Of a DNA stretch of 64,000 bases, positions 1 to 9,039 are shown in pieces. Origin of the DNA: Norana najaformis (taxonomy: Eukaryota; Annelida; Clitellata; Crassiclitellata; Hormogastridae); assembly GCA_964023275.1 (NCBI GenBank), contig OZ029915.1, forward strand, positions 33,645,989 to 33,709,988, written 5' to 3'. Below the pieces are notes generated by a model, which saw only the letters and a list, made by a program, of their open reading frames with translations, did not search any database and had not been told where the DNA came from. Both the position numbers and the translations under genes were made by a program. Position 1 is the first letter of the stretch. Every line of letters begins with the position of its first letter.

Positions 1-299
1 GATCGCCCTTCATCGTGTTAAAACAGCTTCACTTACCGAATCTGTACTTGACTGCATTCGCCATTCAAATCGCGTTCGCACTGTTTTAAAGTTTCTCCGG
101 CAATCCTGTCTGAAAGAAAAGGTAGAAACGTCAAGACTTGGGATTTGGCCAAATATCGTGCCACAAAAAACGTTTGCGCCCTTAACCTAAAAACGTTAGG
201 AAGAAACCATCGCTCTTTAAGTATGATTAGTTATAGGCAATTGTTTTCGAGAAAGTCCGGCTTACCTCAACGCAGAGTACTGAACGCCTAAAACTCGAA
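1..299. other. unassigned sequence
   Basis: I see no convincing reading frame, repeat family or signal in this stretch. Confidence 0.5.
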
Positions 300-830
300 A
301 TCCGAAGTAGATAGGCCCTCTAGCGGCGGTCACCGTCCTTCCTAGCGCCCATCTCTCGGCCGTCGACTCCCTAGTCTCGCCGACCCTCAGCTCCTCCAAC
401 TCAGGTCGTGGAACTCGCCCTCGTCCTCTCCTTCTTCTCCTCTCCTCTTTCGTCCTCATCTACATCCTCCCACACAAACACACACGCCGCAGCGTGGCGT
501 ACTTGCTCACACGCTCTCAAGGCCTGCCTGCATGAATCGCCTGTGAATAGCGCGATGGGGTCGGCCATAGGCCTCGTCGGCTGGCCGGCCGGCCGGCCAG
601 CCGCTTGGGCGCCACGTCCTCCGCCGCCTCCTCCTCGTCCTCCTCTCTCCGTCGGTACTAAATCAATCGTTGTGAGGTCCCTGGCGCTGAATTATTTCTC
701 GCCGAATGAGGTTAGCAGGCCGCGAAAGGGGACCGTCTCCAAATCTGGTTCACCGCTGCATAGGCCCACTTGTTCAGGCGCGCGACCTCTGCCATGCAAA
801 TGACCACGTCCACCAGTAATGGGGCTCGAT
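300..830. other. GC- and CpG-rich, pyrimidine-biased segment
   Basis: The segment is clearly richer in G+C and CpG than its flanks, with runs of CCT/CTC around 410-460 and CCGCCT around 617-650. A frame open at 408-803 on the plus strand encodes only Ser/Pro/Ala/Arg-rich low-complexity residues and looks like a by-product of composition. It could be an unmethylated CpG-rich regulatory segment, but I find no defining promoter motif. Confidence 0.35.
578..603. repeat. 26-bp perfect palindrome
   Basis: A perfect palindrome built from tandem GGCC units, flanked by CGGCT and AGCCG and followed by CGCTTGG. Only two of its 26 bases are A or T. It could extrude as a cruciform; no function is evident. 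Confidence 0.8.
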
Positions 831-837
831 AGGTTAA

Positions 838-955
838 TTCATTGTGATCGTTCATTCACTTCAATTCACTAATACAGTCACTCATTTGCTGTTGAATTCG
901 TTTATTCATTCACTTGTCAGGTCATTCACTTCTTTACTCATTCACTATTCTCGGC
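838..955. repeat. degenerate TTCATTCACT tandem repeat
   Basis: Variants of TTCATTCACT recur every 10-20 bases across about 115 bp. It is a decayed minisatellite with no coding potential. Confidence 0.6.
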
Positions 956-1139
956 AGCTCTAGTTAAGCAAACTCTTCAGATTATGGTGGGATAAACTAA
1001 GGCAGGCGATTTGTAAGATGCCTGTATCAGCAGCAATCGTTAGAGTTGTGGTCTTGAAGGGTGAACAGTCTTTCGGCTGAAGCGCAGACACAACTACAAT
1101 TCAACCTCTGAATAACCATGACTCGTGATTTACTCAGTT

Positions 1140-1255
1140 GAATTTGGTGTCAACTGTAACTCGATTTGGTTCTACATGTGTGCGGAAGCGCGGCAGTGGC
1201 GACTTTTCCAGCTACTCAACGAGCATTAACCGCTTACAGATGAACTTAATGTCCT
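1140..1255. repeat. dispersed repeat, copy 1
   Basis: It shares the exact 18-mer CAGTGGCGACTTTTCCAG (1194-1211), plus looser flanking similarity (GAGCAT, ACAG.TGAACTT), with 18660-18775 in the same orientation. The family is unknown to me. Confidence 0.5.
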
Positions 1256-1454
1256 TAGTGAATGCTAACACCTATAGGAACTGGGCACGAATGCCTTCGG
1301 GAAGTACTGACTGACTGACCGACCGAGTTACTTTAAAATAGTGCACGATACATGAGGTCAGTGACACCGAATGTGAGTAATCGTAATCAGATTTGCATAG
1401 CGCCTCTTCAAGAGACGCTGGTTACCTGGCAACACAAAACCACTATCGGCCAGA

Positions 1455-1670
1455 ACGGTCTTCAATCGGTGACGGAAAAGAAGCAAAGAAAACCAAGAAG
1501 TTCATTCCGTAGGTTGCTATAGGCAACCAATTCCACTCAAAGGTGGATTGACCTAAGCGAGGCTACAGTGCTGCAGTGTGGAAGTTTGGACTGGGAGAAC
1601 AACTTGTTGTTACGTGTTAGAAATCGAAGGAATCTGGGGCCTCATATAGACGAGACCGAGACACTTACTA
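1455..1670 (-). pseudogene. LINE ORF2 C-terminal fragment
   Basis: Read on the minus strand with frame changes, this encodes a decayed version of the C-terminal signature of L2/CR1-type LINE ORF2, of the form W-N-x-L-P followed by a Phe/Leu-rich segment and L-K-T. It aligns over about 150 bp with 17170-17440, roughly 70 percent by eye. Only the 3' end is present, as expected from 5'-truncated insertion. It is non-functional. Confidence 0.5.
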
Positions 1671-1829
1671 CCTCTTCCCTATCTCCTAGACTGTACTGCA
1701 TTCCCTTCATCGCTACTTATAAATAGGCCCCTATAATATCTTGTACGAAGTAACTTGGCCTATTTCTACATAAATCACAATCATTTGTTTCTGTTTGATT
1801 TGTATCGAGTTTCTTCTTTCTATGAATGT

Positions 1830-2146
1830 CAAAACACGAGTGGTCCAATCGGAGGTTAGGCTACAGGGGGCCAAAACACACAAGGCCTACATTCAACAGT
1901 CAAAACCACCATGCCAAGGTCTTTAGGCTGGCTTCTACTTGTCTTTATTGATGATCCATCAGATGCAGCGACCTGCGATCTGCCAAATCTTAGGTCAAAA
2001 TGTAGTGATATATAAGAATACATAATTGACATTCACGCAATCGTGACCCGATTCTAAATCTGTAAAACACGAGGCCGATTTGAATGTAGGCTTCATGTGT
2101 TTTAGCGCCCTGCAGCTTAACCTACGATTGGACCACTCGTGTTTTG
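1830..2146. mobile_element. non-autonomous element with 67-bp terminal inverted repeats
   Basis: Arm 1830-1896 begins CAAAACACGAGTGGTCCAAT and is the near-perfect reverse complement of arm 2080-2146. Mismatches are few and the two arms have equal length. The roughly 180-bp centre has no coding capacity, so this is a miniature inverted-repeat or foldback element moved by a transposase encoded elsewhere. The target-site duplication is unclear: at most GT flanks both ends. I therefore do not assign a superfamily. Confidence 0.8.
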
Positions 2147-3735
2147 GTCTCAGCCTTGGTCACGACAATCTAGGACTTATCAACCTACCTGATATGCACT
2201 TTACGGATGCTTATGATCTGTTCTTATTCAGCCAACGTTTGACTCTTGAAACTGTTTCAATCGATCGGCATAGAGGAAATTTGGTGGCCCCATCCTTTAG
2301 TACCTTCCCCTCCCTATGCTCCCTTCTCTCCCATTAAGGTAACGTCACTCGTATGAGTTTCACCAGAATAATAAATAAGTAAGTGTGATTTCGAGCCCAT
2401 TAAGCACTCTGCATCAATGAGCGTTAATTTCCACTTAACGGTTGGGTTTTGATGAGCCTCGTCGGCCAGTGGGTTATAAACTTTATAGTGAGCCACAATT
2501 TCCGCCAGTTTTACTATAGCACAAAATTTCAAGGCCAAAAATTGGACAGCCCCTAGCCATTTGGCAGCCCTATTGAACACTTGGAACATGCCTATAAGTT
2601 CGGCTTTGATGGTACATCACATGTGTTTAGATGTAAAGCACCGGTAATTCGGCCTAATGTAATTCAATAAAGACATTTTAAAGAATATCATAATGGGCTG
2701 ACATATGAATCGCCCCTCATCGTGCTCTTTAGTCTGTATGTGTATTGCGTTTATATACACAGTGCAATTACCATCATATTTAAGTAATAAATGAGAGGGT
2801 GTGTTTTTAAAGTTTCAAGACTCTCAGCCTCTTAAAGTGTTATGATTTTTATGTTCCGTTACAGAATTAGTTACTTATTTTGTATGATCATGTTACCTGG
2901 CATTTAGTTTACTTAGGGTTTTAATTACATTTTCATCAAAAGTGGGTCCATAATATTGAAATTCTCTTTCGGCTACCTTAACAAATACATTGTCTTTAAA
3001 ACATTTCAAAACAGAACTAGAGCATTATTTTGTTCAATTTTGACAAGCATTATGATGTGTAAATCTGAAGGACTTTCCCGTTTCGTAAACTTTCCAGGTT
3101 TTTATTTAAGTTTTTACCTTACTTTTTCGAAGAATATCATTTATGAAGTGCATTTCTAACAAACGAAACTGACAAAAATCGTTTGCCCACTTGAAACACT
3201 GTTAATGGTAAGGCGACAGCCCTGAACCTAGCGGTTTTGTTGACTCGTTGGGGGTTGTCCTTTTGAGGACAGCAACAGAAAACATTTGCAACTGATATTA
3301 TTATTACATTGTATTTTTGCGTTGTTGTGAATCAATAAAAGCTTAGTCAATCAATCAAATCACTGACTGTGTTAAACTCAACGAGTTTGAAAAAGTTCCA
3401 AGACTTTAGTCATCGAGTTTTGCGCATTTCCCATCTGGATCTGCACATTTATTTCTCTGCACTATTAATCATAATCATAATTCCGAAATTTCTACATAGC
3501 CAAACAGCGTCCTATATTCAGAGGGCTCCAACACTCTTTAGTCTGTTACCGTCCATCAAACTTTGTTAAATATGTCATCACACAATTTTCGAGACAAATT
3601 GCCCCTTGGGATTTAACTCAGTTAACATAATATAATGTGAATTATGTAATGTAACTAGACTCTTTAACTATGCTTTAGGACTCGCAGAAACTTACAGAGA
3701 ATTATAAAGGACAATTCCAGCTAAATTTATTGGAA
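2147..3735. other. AT-rich intergenic stretch
   Basis: No gene is recognised. Around 3225-3360 a segment ends in AATAAAAGC followed by three CAAT-type units (AGTCAATCAATCAAAT), which looks like the 3' terminus of an old plus-strand retroposon. A 91-codon frame at 2314-2589 on the minus strand has no recognisable motif. An AATAAAG hexamer context at about 2668 is isolated. Confidence 0.4.
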
Positions 3736-3915
3736 TCGTAATTGTAAACTCGAAATTTCTAAAACTCTACTTAAAAGCTAAGCGCAGGGCAACAGCTTAT
3801 TTACGAGCGCTGCGTCAAGTCCGTGGCGTCGTCCAAAGTTGCCATGTCAAGAATCAAGTCCGATCGCCAGGAGACCAGAGAAAGGAGGGGAGAGGGGACT
3901 AGGGTGGGTTGTTTT
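3736..3915 (-). mobile_element. LINE/SINE 3'-tail fragment
   Basis: The minus strand ends in a motif CTGCGCTTAGCTTTTAAGTA, then an ATTACGATT-type tail. It matches 27370-27590 (same strand) along CTTGACATGG, TTGACG and GTAAATAAGC blocks, and the tail portion matches about 10400-10495 on the plus strand. It is a retroposon 3' end related to the GATTACG-tailed family at 8231-8565 and 9540-9905. Confidence 0.55.
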
Positions 3916-4797
3916 TAAGCGCCTTCACTTCTCGAATGCGCCTCCAACCAATCTAACTGATGCATGAGTTCGTTGAGAATGAGGAGTTCATTCGCAAACT
4001 AACGACGCTAGTTGGAAGCTAGAAGTCTCCATTGGATTTCAGGCAGGCTCTTGAACTCATGTGGAACCCGACTGTGACCAGGCATGTAATGGGAAGCCCA
4101 GTTCATCACCACGATTGCACCAAAATGCCAGGTAGGTCTATTCCGAATCGTTATCTTCTACACGCCGTATACAATAGCGCTAATCTTGTTGTTCACTTCC
4201 TTTGACAAATCTAGACGTGGTCTTGAAAAGCACATTTGTATGGAAAAGTGCAGGATTTAAACAATAGAACAAGCTAGTCCTCATGGATGTTTGAATCAAA
4301 GAAAGTAATTGCCAGTTTTCTGCTTAAGTCTGGTCCATTCCATGCCAGTCTGCAACAATGTTTATCGGTTACAATACTTCTAATAATGAAACCGAAAATG
4401 ATAACCGCAGTAAAAATGAAAATCGCAGATTTTTTGGCCTGCATTTCGACGTAGAAGTTGCTCGTTTGGTCTAAACTGTTCGAAATCGACCGTTTTGCCA
4501 CTGATGAATTACAAATGACCCGAAAACGCAGCTACGCAGATCAATTCCTATGCATTCAACTGCATTCAACCGCATTAAGTCAGACCAGCAGAATAATGCT
4601 ATAATCAATCACCGTCGTTGTCATCATCATCATTATCAGTATCTGTATCATCATCATTCTCAAGAACCATCATAGTCAACGACACTGTAGTTATCATTAG
4701 CTACTTGACATCAACCTAATTATCAAATGAACAATTTCATTGTTCTTTCATCAATGCATTTTGTAGGTTATCATTACCATCGCAATCGTTGTTATCA
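3916..4797. other. intergenic stretch with ATC microsatellite
   Basis: Nothing gene-like. A short imperfect (ATC)n lies at about 4617-4665. The right end is the insertion site of the transposon that follows. Confidence 0.4.
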
Positions 4798-4800
4798 TAA
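4798..4800. repeat. target-site duplication, left (TAA)
   Basis: TAA immediately precedes CACTGG and is repeated directly after CCAGTG at 7425-7427. Confidence 0.75.
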
Positions 4801-4812
4801 CACTGGCCAACA
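4801..4812 (+). repeat. left terminal inverted repeat
   Basis: CACTGGCCAACA, the exact inverted copy of 7413-7424. The similarity stops after 12 bases on the inner side. Confidence 0.9.
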
Positions 4813-4905
4813 GAAAATTTTTTTTTATTGTTGCCTTCGGATTTAGACCTGTTCTTGGGGTAATTTTGGGCGCTGATTCAGAAAATGTCATTGGATTGAG
4901 TGCAT

Positions 4906-4926
4906 CAGGTCTAGTTTCTGAGATAT
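4906..4926 (+). repeat. left subterminal inverted repeat
   Basis: CAGGTCTAGTTT followed by two variable bases and GAGATAT. It is the inverted counterpart of 7308-7328 with two mismatches in 21. Sitting about 105 bp from the end, it is a likely transposase-binding or end-pairing site. Confidence 0.8.
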
Positions 4927-5026
4927 CGTCGATTTTGTAAAGAAAACCCAGTCCACTCTTTAAACGATGTCTTTGGCAAAACTAAAATGTCATAATAAGC
5001 TTTATTTATGGCTAATTATAATTCTT

Positions 5027-5103
5027 GCTGATTCATATAATGCCTACATCCTTATAATGTAAAATCAGCATATCTTGCCGCGTACTGAGATATTGCTGAT
5101 TCA
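5027..5103 (+). promoter_or_regulatory. repeated GCTGATT motifs in the transposon 5' region
   Basis: GCTGATTCA occurs at 4872-4880, 5027-5035 and 5095-5103. The reverse form AATCAGC is at 5063-5069, and GAATCAGC is at 7355-7362 near the other end. Clustering of one motif at both ends suggests protein-binding sites; this is inference. Confidence 0.45.
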
Positions 5104-5240
5104 ACGAAATAACTATTCCGTAGCCTACAGCTTACTCAGCACTAAATTCATGGCCTCATTTAGAATTTATTTGTGCTTATACAGCGTTTCATGGTTTCGA
5201 ACTATGTAAATAGATTATGCTGAAGTCAGCATTTATAGCC

Positions 5241-5247
5241 TATATAA
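5241..5247 (+). promoter_or_regulatory. TATA box of the transposase gene
   Basis: TATATAA lies 158 bp before the transposase ATG. A GCAGTCG sequence about 30 bp downstream (near 5274) could be the initiator. Confidence 0.5.
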
Positions 5248-5324
5248 ACCGCTTCCTGAAAGCTAGAGCAGCCGCAGTCGTCTTAGGGCATATTAAGAGT
5301 TGGTCGCAAGAACAATCTGTGAAT

Positions 5325-5384
5325 GTGAGCATTAAATAACTACATGTTCTTACTATTTTTTAGGTTAGTCATTTAATTCCTCAG
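5325..5384 (+). other. candidate 60-bp intron in the transposase 5' UTR
   Basis: A GTGAGC donor at 5325 and a pyrimidine-rich TTAATTCCTCAG acceptor ending at 5384 frame a 60-bp interval. Removing it does not touch the main reading frame. An ATG at 5385 is followed at once by TGA, so it is not the start. Confidence 0.35.
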
Positions 5385-5404
5385 ATGTGAACATCCTTAA
5401 GGTT

Positions 5405-7108
5405 ATGGCTACTTCCAGACGGAGCTGCATTAACCATCCAGACATATTCTGCTACATTTGTGGGGAATACACACTAAAAGCAAACAGGAAACCGATTTCT
5501 GAGTTTGTAAAAAGAGCATATGTAGGTTATTTTGGTGTCAGACTTGGAGATCAAGATAAGCAATGGGCTCCTCATACAGTATGCAAAACTTGTATTGAAC
5601 AATTGCGCCACTGGACAATTGGAAAGAGAAGCTGCCTGAAATTTGGTGTACCGATGGTTTGGAGGGAACAGATAAACCACTTCGACGACTGTTACTTTTG
5701 TATGGTTAATATCATAGGCATTAATCGAAATAATCGTCACAAGTTGTCTTACCCTGATATACCTTCAGCCAGGAGACCTGTTCCGCATTCGGATATTGTA
5801 CCAGTTCCACCTTTTCGCGAACTACCTCAGCTCTCAGACGATGACACTTGCATGTCCAATATCGGACAAGATGACGAAAGTGAAGAAAGTGGGGGCAGTG
5901 ACAGTGATTTCCAATCAACTTCACACAGTGAACGTTTTGACCAAAAAGAGTTGAGTGATCTGATCAGGGACTTAAATCTTTCCAAAGAGTCCTCTGAATT
6001 GCTTGCGTCCAGACTAAAGGAAAAGAATGCACTTCAGCCTGGAACGAAAATTACAATTTATAGAAACAGAGAAAAGGATTTGCTGCCATTCTTTACCGAA
6101 GACAACAACCTAGTATTCTGTAATGACATCAGCAACTTATTGAAGAAAATTGGTCTGTCGGATTACAGCCCAGATGAGTGGCGTCTTTTTATCGACAGTT
6201 CAAAACGTAGTCTGAAATGTGTGCTTTTAAATAACGGCAACAAATTTGGTTCTATTCCAATCGGTCACTCCACCAGGATGAAAGAAGAGTACAATGCCAT
6301 CTCTTTAGTACTGGAAAAGATAAAATACAAAGAACATCAATGGGTAATTTGTGTAGACTTGAAGATGGTAAATTTCCTCCTTGGTCAACAAAGTGGCTAC
6401 ACAAAGTATCCCTGCTTTTTGTGTCTTTGGGACAGTAGAGCCAAGCATGAACATTGGACAAGAAAAGATTGGCCTTCGAGGAAAGACATGGTGGTTGGAG
6501 CTCAAAATGTAATCAAGGAATCTTTGGTGGCACGAGATAGGATCATACTGCCACCACTACATATAAAGCTAGGCATGATGAAACAATTTGTCAGGGCTTT
6601 GAATAAAGAAGGTTCATGCTTCGAATACATAGTACACAAGTTACCAGGAATTACAATGGAAAAATTGAAGGCTGGAATCTTCGATGGTCCACAGATCAGG
6701 CAACTTATGAATGACCCACTTTTCATACCATCAATGAATGAAATCGAATCTTGTGCCTGGTCTTCCTTTGTTCTTGTAAGTAAAAATTTTCTTGGCAACA
6801 AGAAGGCAGACAATTATGCACAACTAGTAGAGGATATGCTTCTTCATTTCAACAAGCTTGGCTGCAACATGAGCATTAAAGTCCATTATCTCCACAGTCA
6901 CTTAGATCGCTTTCCAGAGAATCTTGGTGACTTCAGCGAAGAGCAAGGTGAAAGATTTCACCAAGACATCAAAACAATGGAAAATCGATATCAAGGAAGA
7001 TGGGATGCACACATGATGGCAGACTATTGCTGGAATATTATGCGCGATTGTTCCGGCAGATGCCACACTCGGAAATCGTACAAAAGGAGCTTCTTCGGTG
7101 TCGAATGA
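5405..7108 (+). CDS. intact DDE-type transposase, 567 residues
   Basis: This is the only long intact gene in the window. I start it at ATG 5405, which has G at -3 and +4; the frame is open from about 5369 but has no earlier ATG. The N-terminus has a ZAD-like zinc module (Cys16-x2-Cys19 and Cys60-x2-Cys63) and a further Cys96-x2-Cys99 pair. An acidic linker (about 143-168) follows. The catalytic half looks like an RNase H-fold transposase: Asp264, Asp318 in VDLKMVNFLLG, then a Cys337-x2-Cys340 with His348/His350 insertion, and Glu512/513/516 in SEEQGERFHQD as candidate third acidic residue. The D...CxxC spacing recalls CACTA/Chapaev, Transib and RAG1-type enzymes. I recall near relatives as multicopy uncharacterised proteins in arthropods and cnidarians. 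No stop or frameshift is present. It should cut and paste the surrounding element by binding its ends in the nucleus. Confidence 0.88.
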   Translation: MATSRRSCINHPDIFCYICGEYTLKANRKPISEFVKRAYVGYFGVRLGDQDKQWAPHTVCKTCIEQLRHWTIGKRSCLKFGVPMVWREQINHFDDCYFCMVNIIGINRNNRHKLSYPDIPSARRPVPHSDIVPVPPFRELPQLSDDDTCMSNIGQDDESEESGGSDSDFQSTSHSERFDQKELSDLIRDLNLSKESSELLASRLKEKNALQPGTKITIYRNREKDLLPFFTEDNNLVFCNDISNLLKKIGLSDYSPDEWRLFIDSSKRSLKCVLLNNGNKFGSIPIGHSTRMKEEYNAISLVLEKIKYKEHQWVICVDLKMVNFLLGQQSGYTKYPCFLCLWDSRAKHEHWTRKDWPSRKDMVVGAQNVIKESLVARDRIILPPLHIKLGMMKQFVRALNKEGSCFEYIVHKLPGITMEKLKAGIFDGPQIRQLMNDPLFIPSMNEIESCAWSSFVLVSKNFLGNKKADNYAQLVEDMLLHFNKLGCNMSIKVHYLHSHLDRFPENLGDFSEEQGERFHQDIKTMENRYQGRWDAHMMADYCWNIMRDCSGRCHTRKSYKRSFFGVE

Positions 7109-7220
7109 CTTGAAATTTTTATAACAAACTTGTTCTGTTTGGTATCATATAAGTACAGTTTCAGGTACTACCATTTTCTTTTAAGTATTTGTATTATTAT
7201 GTTTATTTAGTGTATCACAT

Positions 7221-7226
7221 AATAAA
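7221..7226 (+). promoter_or_regulatory. polyadenylation signal of the transposase gene
   Basis: AATAAA lies 113 bp after the stop codon in an AT-rich 3' UTR, inside the element. Confidence 0.6.
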
Positions 7227-7307
7227 TTGAGCACTACATAATTATAGCTATAGCCTTATGTTTTATGGGCGAGCAGAGGCAAGGACTGGTATATGGCATA
7301 ATGTTCT

Positions 7308-7328
7308 ATATCTCGAAAACTAGACCTG
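7308..7328 (-). repeat. right subterminal inverted repeat
   Basis: The inverted partner of 4906-4926, ending 96 bp from the right end of the transposon. Confidence 0.8.
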
Positions 7329-7412
7329 CTGGGAGAAAACTGGTGCCTTTTCTGGAATCAGCAGGTCAAATATACCCAGAAACAGTTCTAACATTTGAGA
7401 CAACAAATTATG

Positions 7413-7424
7413 TGTTGGCCAGTG
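7413..7424 (-). repeat. right terminal inverted repeat
   Basis: TGTTGGCCAGTG, the exact inverse of 4801-4812. Confidence 0.9.
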
Positions 7425-7427
7425 TAA
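7425..7427. repeat. target-site duplication, right (TAA)
   Basis: TAA directly after the right inverted repeat, matching 4798-4800. Confidence 0.75.
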
Positions 7428-7810
7428 TCTTACATAGTCAGCATCATTATCTCGCATCTTGAATACTCACAATGAGCCGCCCGTGATTTACCAACGTAGA
7501 GATGTGACACGGATCAAAAGCAGTTCCCATGGAACGCCTTGCCCGCGTTAAGCATATTGGGCGTTTTGAGAGAGTCCCCAGCGGACGAGGCCAAGACCGG
7601 CCTCTGTTGACCTGAAGCATCAAGCGCCTTGCAGCCTCGCCCGTTAGTCGGCTTGCGAGCAGCGCTGGGCGCAGTGCTGCCTGAGCTAGCCACTGCCTCC
7701 TCAGAATACACAATGGTTCCGCTAATACCAGTCACTAACTGAGCCGCAAGAGCATTGACCCTCGAGGTCATGAGAGGAGCAAGGACATCTGAGGCCAAAT
7801 AGAGCAAAGG
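7428..7810. other. intergenic stretch right of the transposon
   Basis: Somewhat GC-rich with no recognisable gene. The minus-strand frames here are extensions of microsatellite translation. Confidence 0.4.
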
Positions 7811-7839
7811 TAGACAGACAGACAGACAGACAGACAGGC

Positions 7840-7882
<43 letters not shown>
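7811..7882. repeat. (CAGA)n microsatellite
   Basis: About 18 units with one interruption (CAGG near 7840). Reading frames through it are artefacts. Confidence 0.95.
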
Positions 7883-7902
7883 GGCTATATTGACACGACG
7901 GA

Positions 7903-8100
7903 TGCATACATACATACACAAATACATAATTACATACATATATATATACACATACATATATACATATGTGCATGCATTCATACATAATAAACACACTCAT
8001 AGTTTATATTCTGTTCTGTTCTGTCTATTCTAAACATAAATATGCATACATGCATGCATATATACATGCATTCATTCATACACACATACGCATGTACGTA
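7903..8100. repeat. (ATAC)n-rich microsatellite cluster
   Basis: Imperfect ATACATAC, ATGCATAC and TATATA units over about 200 bp. Confidence 0.85.
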
Positions 8101-8230
8101 CAGTGGCGTAGTTAGGATCGTCTGCGCCTGGCGACAAGACACTAAATCTTTACCCAGTGTCCAAATTTAAGCTAAATAATATTTCGAACGGGGGAAATAG
8201 AACGAAATCTAAAGCTTGCATATAATTTTA

Positions 8231-8565
8231 GCTGCTCCACCTCTCTGGATTAAACTCCCACCAGAATTACAACAATTATCTGACCCATCATACGAACTCA
8301 CCAACACGTCACCCCTTGCAATCTCTGTGGCAGTCTTTCACTCATAACTGAAAACACTCCTCTTCCACAAACCCCATCCTGATTCTTCCTCTCCATATCT
8401 CTCTTTCCGCTCCAATTCCGAGCATCATCCACCACAGCTGACTGTCTGACTCTTGGATCTTGATATGATCTTGCCTATCAATTTTGTTTTGATTGAGCGC
8501 CTGTGAATAAACTGGCTCCCGTGACTTGGCTTTCGTTGGGCGCTATAGAAATCTAAAGTTTGCGA
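8231..8565 (+). pseudogene. LINE ORF2 C-terminus and 3' UTR
   Basis: From 8231 the plus strand encodes APPLWIKLPPEL, then YELTN...F-H-S, a stop, and LKTLLFHK. This is the standard C-terminal signature of L2/CR1/Jockey-type ORF2. It continues into a 3' UTR shared with five other copies here: a GAGCGCCTGTGAATAA..CTGG block, then GTTGGGCGCTATAGAAATCT, then a degenerate GATTACG-type tail. 5'-truncated and stop-broken. Confidence 0.7.
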
Positions 8566-9039
8566 ATAGGATTAGTGTGAAATGCGGTAAAATACGTTTC
8601 TTGCATACATAATTACTTCCTTGTTTACATATTGAAGGTAACTTTGCGTCTTCTCAAACCTGGTCCGGGGACCGATGTTCATCCTCTGCACTCCATCTTT
8701 ACGCCCTTACGTGCTTATGTACATGCACATGTACACGGTTTTATATAGCGGCTGTATGTATGTAGGGTCTACATACATAAGTATGCATGTATGGGCGATG
8801 CACATACATGCATAGCTTCTTTACCCTCTGAAATGTTTGCTTTGCCATATGCAACACTTTTTACTGCAAATATGACTTTCAAAACGCTGTTTGCGATTGT
8901 AGTGTGGATGGGAGCTCAAAGTTTTGACAAGACCTGAACCACACCAACATTGAAATCTTTAGAGTCAAGTGGGATACATCATCTAGACCCAGGTTTGGAG
9001 CGGAAGCTATAACCTTCTGGCCTCCTGTCGACGCACTTG
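8566..9039. other. intergenic stretch with ATGTATG units
   Basis: TACATACATAAGTATGCATG-type repeats occur around 8700-8812. Nothing gene-like. Confidence 0.4.

Larger units (their letters stand above)
4801..7424 (+). mobile_element. complete autonomous DNA transposon (CACTGG ends, TAA target duplication)
   Basis: Both ends are visible. CACTGGCCAACA at 4801-4812 is the exact reverse complement of 7413-7424, and TAA flanks the element at 4798-4800 and 7425-7427. A second inverted pair lies inside (4906-4926 with 7308-7328), nearly equidistant from the two ends. The element carries one intact transposase gene (5405-7108) with its own TATA box and AATAAA. Ends beginning CACTR with a 2-4 bp duplication are typical of the CACTA-Mirage-Chapaev group; assignment to that group is my inference. 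Perfect ends, an exact target duplication and an unbroken 567-codon gene point to recent insertion and possible mobility. Confidence 0.92.

Noticed and set aside
408-803. 131-codon plus-strand frame in GC-rich DNA
   Set aside because: Translation is Ser/Pro/Ala/Arg low complexity with no domain; explained by CCT/CCG-rich composition.
5385-5390. ATG at 5385 or GTG at 5387 as the transposase start
   Set aside because: ATG 5385 is followed directly by TGA. The frame open from 5387 starts with GTG, which is not used here; ATG 5405 has a good context.
7811-7882. CRISPR-like regular array
   Set aside because: It is a continuous 4-bp microsatellite without spacers, in an animal genome.
8106-8140. 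Possible hAT left end (CAGTGGCGTAG)
   Set aside because: No inverted partner ending in CTACGCCACTG or matching 8-bp duplication was found nearby.
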